Assembly (NCBI GenBank): GCA_001871815.1
Contig: MNVP01000044.1
Coordinates: 1 to 8,922, forward strand
Reading direction: 5' to 3'
Source of the DNA: Candidatus Omnitrophica bacterium CG1_02_40_15
GTDB taxonomy: Bacteria > Omnitrophota > Gorgyraeia > Gorgyraeales > Gorgyraeaceae
Length of the DNA: 8,922 bases
Shown here piece after piece: positions 4,602 through 8,922 of the stretch (its first letter is position 1; each line of letters begins with the position of its first letter). The notes under the pieces are model-generated. The model was not told the origin of the DNA, ran no database searches, and saw only the letters and a list, made by a program, of their open reading frames with translations. The position numbers were made by a program, and so were the translations under genes.

Positions 4602-7317
4602 AAAAATCCTTAACCTTGCTATAATTTTCTTTAGGAAGCTGCGCTCTTTTATATCGCGTTGCCTCTTTAATAGTTATCTCGTTCTTACCTTTGGTATATT
4701 CTCTTTTTACATTAAAAAAACCTATATCTAAATTTAAATTCTCCGGCATATAGCTAACCTTATATCCTTCTGGGATTATATAAGTAGTTATTTCTTCATC
4801 TAAAGAATTAGAGGGATAAAAAATCGGATTTTTCCGTTCGTTTTCCAGGAAATTCGTATCCCTATCGTAACCCATAACATCTATTATCATCATTCCATCG
4901 GTAACCTGGTAAATATCTTTCCTCTTAACCTTGCTCTTTGCCTTTAATACGCCGTACTTCTCGTCTAAGCCATCTATGCGGCATTCAATGACCTCGCCGC
5001 CAGAAGCTAAATATTGGCCGAAAGATTGATAAAATTTATCTTTATCTTCTTTATTCATAGAATTCATCTTTTGTTTTTGTCGTATTGATGAATCTAAGTC
5101 CCATATCGCCTCTGTTTCTATCAAAGCAGAGCCATCCTGGCCTATAGTTATTTTCCTTTCTATTTTTGTATATTCTCTTTTCTCGTCAAATATTGGAAAC
5201 TGGATAAATCTTCCGCTGTCTTCCGTAATAACAAATGTATACGCGCCTTGATAACTTAATGGATATTGCCCTATATCGTAACCCGTCAATAAGGGATCAA
5301 TAAAAAAATCGCCCTCTTTTTTATCTTCTACCAGAAGAATTACGTGGTCAAAAAGCGATGGAAACGGAAGATCGTATTTTGGGTCGCTTATTGAAAATTC
5401 ATTATTAAATAGCGCCATGCGTGCCTTTATACCTACTGCCTTTAACATGGTCATGCATAAAAGCGATAGATCCTTACAATCTCCATATTTATTCTGGAAT
5501 ACTTCTACGGTTGAATGCGGCTCCAGCGAATTATCTCCAAATGACATCGAGACATATCTAAAATTACTTTGGATATACACTAGTATATCTCTCACCTTGT
5601 CCTTGGTATTTGCGCTCTCTTTTGTAACTTTTTGAGCAGTGTCTTTGATAGTATCGCTCAATATGGAATTTTTTTCTATAAGAGAGCTAAACCATTTCGA
5701 TATATCGCCCCAGTCTTTTATGGAAGAAAACTCTATGACATTAGTAAACGAATCTGGCGTTGGAAACGGAAGATAACTTTCTGTCTCTATTTTCCCATCT
5801 ATATTTTTTTCTCTCCAGGAATAAGTGATAGTATCTTCGTTCTCAGTTATCTTGGGCTCATAGGAAAGCCCGAATTCTTTATAGTTAATAGTGAGCTTTT
5901 TCGGAAAAGTAATAGTAAAGTTAAACTTTTTTATAGGGGACGGGAAATTAAAATCTAAATAATACCAAAATGCATTATTGACTGTAAAGCCTCTAGATAT
6001 TATCGTAGCTTTATGCTCTACTATAGAACCGACGTTTACTTCCGGGAGAGTAATTACTTTTGCCATTGAATCTGAGTACATCGCATCGCCTTCGTATATA
6101 TTAATATCCTGAGCCTTAGAATACATGTGTTCTTTGCCATCCGGCGTAATAGTATATGCCTCTATGTCAGTCACTTTTTCTCTTCCCTTTTCATAGGCAA
6201 AACTTATCTCTCCTAATGCATCTTTTGCATCTTCTTTAAGTATTTTAACTCTTTTATGTATTTTGGTCGTACAAGACCAATCTTCGTTCACTCTTACAGC
6301 CATATCGTAAAGAAGGAATAAAAAACTTTCATCTTTATATTTTTCTTCAAAATCACTGGTTTTTTCAGTCTCGGCGCTAGGAATCCCGCCAGTGGCTGAG
6401 CTGATATTTTGATTACTTATCTCTTTTATCCTGTCTTCTATTTCTTCTGATGTTTCCATGTTTTTTAACTCGTTATTAATAGCCAGGGCTTTTTTATAAT
6501 ACTCTATTGCCACGTCAGATTGTCTGTTTTTCAATGCTAATTCCGCTAATAAAGAGTAGTTCTCGGCAATACCCACTTTGGCTCCTAATTCTTCATAGAA
6601 ACCTAAGCTTATTTTATAGCTTTTTTCCGCTTCTTCGAATTCTTTTGAAGCGTCAAAAACTTTACCTATTGCCAAGAAATTCCCAGCCAGGTTATATTTA
6701 TGGTTATATATGTAAATTTTAGCGTCATTGATTGCTGCGGCTTTTAAAAAATTCTCTTTAGCGTCTTCATATAATTTCTTGTGGTAATACCAATTGCCAA
6801 GGGAGTTATAAGCCCTGGCTGTATTCATATCGTTTTTTGCCTTTAAAGATATCTCCAGGGATTTATTATAATAATAAAGTTCTTTTTCGTGATCATCTTT
6901 TAATCTATACATCCTTCCTATATTTATTAAAGCCCAGGCTAAATTTGATGGATCATTATGATCATATGCGATTTTCTCCCATAGCTTATACTGCTTTAGG
7001 GCATTATCTGAATCGCCGATCATCTCATAAGTATTGCCCAGCCTTCTGTATGCATCTAAGTGTTTTGGGTCTATCGAGAGGGTTTTTTCGCATAATTCTA
7101 TCACTTCTTTATACCTGCCCTTTAAGTAAGGGTCCCAGCTTTTAGAGAAATACTCATAAGCTTCTGGATTCGGCAATATTATCTTATTGCCGGTAGCAAG
7201 GGTTATCTTGGTCTTTTGCGCGTAAAAAACAAAGAGAGATAGCCCCGCTAGAGAAATAATTAAACTAAGAATTATAAATTGTTTTTTATTTATCTTACCT
7301 GCGGAATGGAGTGTCAT
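4546..7317 (-). CDS. Membrane-anchored TPR, DUF3857 and transglutaminase-like protein
   Basis: The 923-residue protein begins with a hydrophobic segment at 14-33 (FIILSLIISLAGLSLFVFYA) after several lysines, fitting a signal anchor with the rest outside the membrane. Residues 50-290 contain about six TPR repeats (YKEVIELCEKTLSIDP, ALKQYKLWEKIA, AIEYYKKALAI). Residues about 330-540 fit DUF3857 (TPDGKEHMYS, NVGSIVEHKATI). Residues 570-700 are a transglutaminase/papain-like fold with an apparently complete triad: C614 in YGDCKD, H658 in FDHVILLVE, D674 in FIDP. Residues 710-905 are beta-rich, like DUF3858. Known relatives are probably proteases or amidases; the substrate is unknown. ATG at 7317 has no clear ribosome binding site. 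It is preceded by a strong promoter and an intrinsic terminator, so expression may depend on read-through. The L,D-transpeptidase gene overlaps its 3' end, which hints at cell-envelope work. Confidence 0.85.
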   Translation of the reverse strand: MTLHSAGKINKKQFIILSLIISLAGLSLFVFYAQKTKITLATGNKIILPNPEAYEYFSKSWDPYLKGRYKEVIELCEKTLSIDPKHLDAYRRLGNTYEMIGDSDNALKQYKLWEKIAYDHNDPSNLAWALINIGRMYRLKDDHEKELYYYNKSLEISLKAKNDMNTARAYNSLGNWYYHKKLYEDAKENFLKAAAINDAKIYIYNHKYNLAGNFLAIGKVFDASKEFEEAEKSYKISLGFYEELGAKVGIAENYSLLAELALKNRQSDVAIEYYKKALAINNELKNMETSEEIEDRIKEISNQNISSATGGIPSAETEKTSDFEEKYKDESFLFLLYDMAVRVNEDWSCTTKIHKRVKILKEDAKDALGEISFAYEKGREKVTDIEAYTITPDGKEHMYSKAQDINIYEGDAMYSDSMAKVITLPEVNVGSIVEHKATIISRGFTVNNAFWYYLDFNFPSPIKKFNFTITFPKKLTINYKEFGLSYEPKITENEDTITYSWREKNIDGKIETESYLPFPTPDSFTNVIEFSSIKDWGDISKWFSSLIEKNSILSDTIKDTAQKVTKESANTKDKVRDILVYIQSNFRYVSMSFGDNSLEPHSTVEVFQNKYGDCKDLSLLCMTMLKAVGIKARMALFNNEFSISDPKYDLPFPSLFDHVILLVEDKKEGDFFIDPLLTGYDIGQYPLSYQGAYTFVITEDSGRFIQFPIFDEKREYTKIERKITIGQDGSALIETEAIWDLDSSIRQKQKMNSMNKEDKDKFYQSFGQYLASGGEVIECRIDGLDEKYGVLKAKSKVKRKDIYQVTDGMMIIDVMGYDRDTNFLENERKNPIFYPSNSLDEEITTYIIPEGYKVSYMPENLNLDIGFFNVKREYTKGKNEITIKEATRYKRAQLPKENYSKVKDFYDQLPSKTKQRIVLKRQN

Positions 7318-7334
7318 AACTAAATAAATCGATC

Positions 7335-7434
7335 TAAAAATACAAAAACCTTCACAAGAATTTCTCCTATGAAGGTTTTACTTTATTAACGTCCGGGATT
7401 TACCCCTTCTAACTCGGGACTGCTATTTAATTAT
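7335..7434 (-). ncRNA. Structured leader RNA, candidate attenuator or riboswitch
   Basis: A strong promoter starts a roughly 100-base RNA that ends at an intrinsic terminator about 20 bases before the transglutaminase gene. At its 5' end GUCC (7420-7417) can pair with GGAC (about 7394-7391). This encloses a hairpin, GGGG-UAAA-UCCC, and a 10-base bulge CGAGUUAGAA. The GAAGG overlapping the bulge and the hairpin can instead pair with CCUUC in the 5' arm of the terminator, so the two folds exclude each other, as in transcription attenuation. I do not recognise the motif as a known riboswitch class. It could equally be a free small RNA. Ends are predicted. Confidence 0.5.
7345..7379 (-). terminator. 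Intrinsic terminator before the transglutaminase gene
   Basis: TGAAGGTTTT (7370-7379) and AAAACCTTCA (7345-7354) form a 10-bp perfect stem with a 15-base loop. On the minus strand it runs into TTTT, TG, then TATTTTT. It lies between a strong promoter and the gene at 7317, so it ends a short RNA or works conditionally. Confidence 0.75.
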
Positions 7435-7440
7435 GAATAG

Positions 7441-7468
7441 ATTATAGCATACTTTTTAATTTAATCAA
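7441..7468 (-). promoter_or_regulatory. Strong promoter of the leader RNA and transglutaminase operon
   Basis: TTGATT (7468-7463) and a perfect TATAAT (7446-7441) are 16 bases apart on the minus strand. The predicted start is near 7434. It lies after the toxin stop codon, so the downstream operon does not need the toxin-antitoxin promoter. Confidence 0.75.
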
Positions 7469-7489
7469 GTAGTGTAGCTTGTTTAGACG

Positions 7490-7771
7490 CTAACTAAAAT
7501 CTTTCAGGTACCTTTTGATGTCTTCGTGGGTTCCGGCTAACACCATATAAAGCGCATCATCTTCATCCTTAACTATTACCCGCAGCCGTATATCAATTCT
7601 AAATTCATATATATCATGCCTAATCTTTTTAAATCCAAGCCCGGAAGAGATACGGCCGGTCACTAAAAAATCATTAAATTTCTCCAGAGTTATAATAAGT
7701 CTGTCCTTTTCAGTAGAAGTAAATCTTCTGATGGATCGCTCAAAAGATGGCAGAATAACTATCTTTTTCAT
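7490..7771 (-). CDS. RelE/ParE-superfamily toxin
   Basis: The 93-residue basic protein has the compact RelE/ParE layout: two N-terminal helices (SFERSIRRFTSTEKDRL, then a helix around TLEKFNDFL), followed by beta strands GLGFKKIRHDIYEFRI, IRLRVIVKDED and ALYMVLAGTHED, then a C-terminal helix IKRYLKDF. The order K..R..R..H fits the mRNA-cleaving RelE/YafQ type, though ParE-like gyrase toxins share the fold, so the target is uncertain. It starts 2 bases after the antitoxin stop codon and has no strong ribosome binding site of its own, which points to translational coupling. It ends with TAG only 22 bases before the -35 box of the next promoter. Confidence 0.8.
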   Translation of the reverse strand: MKKIVILPSFERSIRRFTSTEKDRLIITLEKFNDFLVTGRISSGLGFKKIRHDIYEFRIDIRLRVIVKDEDDALYMVLAGTHEDIKRYLKDFS

Positions 7772-7773
7772 CG

Positions 7774-8034
7774 CTATTTTGTCTTTTTTATATACCCTGC
7801 GAAATCTTTACCCGGCTTAAACTGTTTTCCCTTAGCCTTTTCAGAAGCTACTATAGTGTCAACAGCTTTTAGCTCTTCTGCGGTATAGCGCGGGCTTACC
7901 TCTACCGGTGTCAATTTGATGAAATTATCCACCACGTCCACCGCGAAAAGTTCGCGAGGCTTAAGATGCATCTTTTTCACTATCTCAGTGGGTATGGTAA
8001 GTTGATTCTTTGCCTTTAAAGTCGTGATTGTCAT
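7774..8034 (-). CDS. AbrB/MazE-type antitoxin
   Basis: The 86-residue protein opens with a SpoVT-AbrB swapped-hairpin DNA-binding domain at 1-45: TTLKAKNQLTIPTEIVKKMHL, LFAVDVVDNFIKLTPV. The remaining 40 residues (RYTAEELKAVDTIVASEK, then lysine-rich GKDFAGYIKKTK) should be the flexible part that wraps the toxin. It is the first gene of a two-gene unit. ATG at 8034 is supported by GGAGG (8046-8042) at 7 bases. The promoter upstream is built into a 13-bp palindrome, so autorepression by this protein, alone or with toxin, is the likely control. AbrB-type antitoxins more often pair with PIN or MazF toxins; pairing with a RelE fold recalls PrlF-YhaV. Confidence 0.82.
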   Translation of the reverse strand: MTITTLKAKNQLTIPTEIVKKMHLKPRELFAVDVVDNFIKLTPVEVSPRYTAEELKAVDTIVASEKAKGKQFKPGKDFAGYIKKTK

Positions 8035-8053
8035 ATAATCACCTCCACCAATA

Positions 8054-8081
8054 AGTATACCATAGTTAGAAAGTATGTCAA
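8054..8081 (-). promoter_or_regulatory. Near-consensus promoter of the toxin-antitoxin operon
   Basis: A perfect TTGACA (8081-8076) is followed after 16 bases by TATACT (8059-8054) on the minus strand, then GGAGG and the antitoxin ATG. It should be strong when not repressed. Confidence 0.85.
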
Positions 8082-8099
8082 GTTAGACTTTCTAACTAT
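8062..8099. promoter_or_regulatory. Operator palindrome of the toxin-antitoxin operon
   Basis: ATAGTTAGAAAGT (8062-8074) and ACTTTCTAACTAT (8087-8099) are perfect 13-bp inverted repeats. The -35 box lies in the 12-base gap between them. The word AGTTAGA occurs three times (8064, 8081, and inverted at 8091-8097), so there are two overlapping dyads, one with a 3-base centre. This is a good site for cooperative repression by the antitoxin complex. Confidence 0.8.
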
Positions 8100-8125
8100 C
8101 TACCTCTTTATGGAGGCCTGCCCTT

Positions 8126-8165
8126 TACTATATAAGACACATCCGGAGGCGATTTTCTTTCAAAT
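8126..8165. repeat. Dispersed 40-bp repeat, copy 2
   Basis: Same orientation as 3295-3334, 35 of 40 bases identical. It begins 92 bases upstream of the antitoxin start codon, between the operator and the terminator hairpin at 8185. Confidence 0.75.
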
Positions 8166-8178
8166 ATTTTTATTACGC

Positions 8179-8220
8179 ATAAAAAACCGCGTAGGTGACC
8201 GTTAGGCCTCCTACGCGGTT
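8179..8220 (-). terminator. Minus-strand intrinsic terminator hairpin
   Basis: AACCGCGTAGG (8185-8195) and CCTACGCGGTT (8210-8220) form a perfect 11-bp, GC-rich stem with a 14-base loop. Read on the minus strand it is followed by a run of six T. It would stop transcription from the right before the toxin-antitoxin operon, possibly from the gene ending at 8751. On the plus strand there is no T-run. Confidence 0.65.
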
Positions 8221-8246
8221 GAGGTGGTTATGAATCCTATTTATAA

Positions 8247-8299
8247 GGACGCGTTATTTTGGGACACTCTACAAAATTGTGTCCCTTTTTAACACGTCC
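8247..8299. repeat. REP-like palindrome
   Basis: Two 21-base arms (8247-8267 and 8279-8299) match as inverted repeats except at five positions, around an 11-base loop. The perfect inner stem is GGGACAC/GTGTCCC and the outer part pairs GGACG with CGTCC. GGGACA...TGTCCC palindromes are typical of REP elements moved by Y1 (RAYT) transposases in many environmental genomes; no transposase is in the window. Confidence 0.6.
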
Positions 8300-8346
8300 C
8301 TAGTTTCCCCCTAGTTTCCCCTAGTTTCCCCTAGTTTCCTAGTTTC
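8300..8346. repeat. CTAGTTTCCCC tandem repeat with G-quadruplex potential
   Basis: CTAGTTTC starts at 8300, 8311, 8321, 8331 and 8339, giving five units of 8-11 bases that differ only in the length of the C-run. On the minus strand, G-runs of 4, 4, 5 and 3 are separated by AAACTA each time, which meets the usual G-quadruplex rule. It directly abuts the 5' edge of the right recombinase remnant. Confidence 0.85.
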
Positions 8347-8765
8347 GTACTAAATGGTTCGAACAAGCAAGGTCATTCGTAACTCTTCTGAACAGAGCCA
8401 ATTACATCTATCGTGAGGGAAATTTAGAATCCCAGAAAGAATTTCTGGAAAAGATTGGTTCGAACTTTATTTTAAAAGAGCGGCGCTTGATTTTTTCGGC
8501 AGAAAACGCCATTTCCAGCTACCTCAAGCTCGCCCCGTATTCCGAGTGGTGGACCCGGTCGCAACCAATTCGTAATACGGCTGAAATCCAGGCCCATATC
8601 AAAATACTTCCTGTTAAACACCCTCATTTATACCAGAAACTAGCCCAAAAAGCAATTGAATTACACTTATTAGGCCTTTCTTATGCCAAGATAGGCAAAA
8701 TCTTAGGCATTGACCCCAAAACCGTTAAAAAAGCTACTAAACAAAATCATTTACCCATGCTTTAA
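8343..8765 (+). pseudogene. Serine recombinase C-terminal fragment (right copy)
   Basis: The open frame follows TAG at 8340-8342 and ends with TAA at 8763-8765, about 140 codons. The only usable start is a TTG at 8487, in the middle of conserved sequence and with no ribosome binding site, so this is a truncated gene. Its first half, WFEQARSFVTLLNRAN, YREGNLESQKEFLEKIG, SNFILKERRLIFS, is typical of the C-terminal region of serine site-specific recombinases just after the coiled-coil. After it come WWTRSQPIRNTAEI and a helix-turn-helix, LLGLSYAKIGKILGIDPKTV. The resolvase catalytic domain and the recombinase domain are absent. The 196 bp at 8547-8742 repeat at 7-202. Homology ends at 8742, and the last seven codons run into the end of a convergent gene. 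A tandem repeat marks the 5' break. Confidence 0.75.
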
Positions 8766-8922
8766 TCTTTTTATTTCTTTAGACCCAAGTAATGACTTCA
8801 TCTGCATAATGGCAATCCTGTTTAACTGTTCCAATCTCTGCGCCTGAGAAAGTCCTTGATGAATAAGCACCGCGTTGACGCTTTCAAGATTGGATAAAAC
8901 TATCAGTTGTTCAATGGCCGCG
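8751..8922 (-). CDS. C-terminal end of an unrecognised protein (partial)
   Basis: Fifty-six codons read from the window edge to TAA at 8753-8751. The peptide is helical and leucine-rich: AIEQLIVLSNLESVNAVL, then HQGLSQAQRLEQLNRIAIMQM, then SLLGSKEIKRLKHG. I do not recognise the family. The alternation of hydrophobic and polar residues fits one or two amphipathic helices. Its last five codons overlap the read-through end of the right recombinase fragment, so the fragment border lies within 10 bp of this stop codon. The terminator at 8179-8220 could serve this gene. Confidence 0.5.
   Translation of the reverse strand, partial: AAIEQLIVLSNLESVNAVLIHQGLSQAQRLEQLNRIAIMQMKSLLGSKEIKRLKHG

Noticed and set aside
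5417..7145. Several plus-strand open frames of 70-110 codons
   Set aside because: They lie opposite the well-supported TPR/DUF3857/transglutaminase gene and have hydrophobic, low-information sequences typical of antisense shadows.
7380..7434. tRNA or known riboswitch in the leader
   Set aside because: No cloverleaf, T-arm or anticodon pattern is visible, and the conserved cores of the purine, c-di-GMP, preQ1, fluoride, glycine and cobalamin classes are absent.
8300..8346. Short regular repeats resembling a CRISPR array
   Set aside because: Units are contiguous, 8-11 bases long and have no unique spacers; no cas genes are present.
8487..8765. A complete 92-residue gene starting at TTG 8487
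   Set aside because: Recombinase-like sequence continues upstream in the same frame to about 8349 and no ribosome binding site precedes the TTG; it is part of a longer fragment.

Overview
The window is an AT-rich bacterial segment, probably from an uncultured lineage. The gene repertoire (a COG2865 regulator, a DUF2130 protein, a TPR/DUF3857/transglutaminase protein and a serine recombinase with an added helix-turn-helix) would suit something like Omnitrophota. That assignment is a low-confidence guess from protein style only; there is no rRNA or other marker gene. The segment looks like accessory, mobile-element-marked DNA.

Layout: all five large genes and a toxin-antitoxin pair lie on the minus strand. 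In transcription order (right to left) they are: an AbrB-type antitoxin (8034-7774) and RelE/ParE-fold toxin (7771-7490) behind a strong promoter embedded in a palindrome; a second strong promoter with a short structured leader and intrinsic terminator (about 7468-7335); a membrane-anchored TPR/DUF3857/transglutaminase protein (7317-4546); an overlapping L,D-transpeptidase (4601-4098); a SMUG-type uracil-DNA glycosylase (4057-3371); a DUF2130 coiled-coil protein with nuclease-like residues (3277-2006); and an AlbA_2/COG2865 transcriptional regulator (1867-500) whose promoter lies between the arms of a 23-bp inverted repeat.

The two edges mirror each other. At each end, on the plus strand and in the same orientation, is a remnant of the 3' end of a serine recombinase gene. 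The 196 bp at 7-202 and 8547-8742 align without gaps (about 84% DNA identity; 59 of 65 residues identical). The left remnant is followed by a hairpin and a 66-residue small gene with a strong ribosome binding site. The right remnant is preceded by a dense non-coding stretch: a dispersed 40-bp repeat, a minus-strand terminator, a REP-like palindrome, and a tandem repeat with G-quadruplex potential on the minus strand. The right end enters the last 56 codons of an unrecognised minus-strand gene.

How the genes may work together: the transglutaminase protein and the L,D-transpeptidase form an overlapping pair suggesting envelope or peptidoglycan work. The glycosylase, the nuclease-like DUF2130 protein and the AlbA_2 regulator suggest DNA maintenance or defence, but a joint system is only an inference. 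The most notable unexplained signals are the attenuator-like leader before the transglutaminase gene, the 13-bp frame-rotating tandem repeat inside the regulator gene, and the inverted repeat around that gene's promoter.
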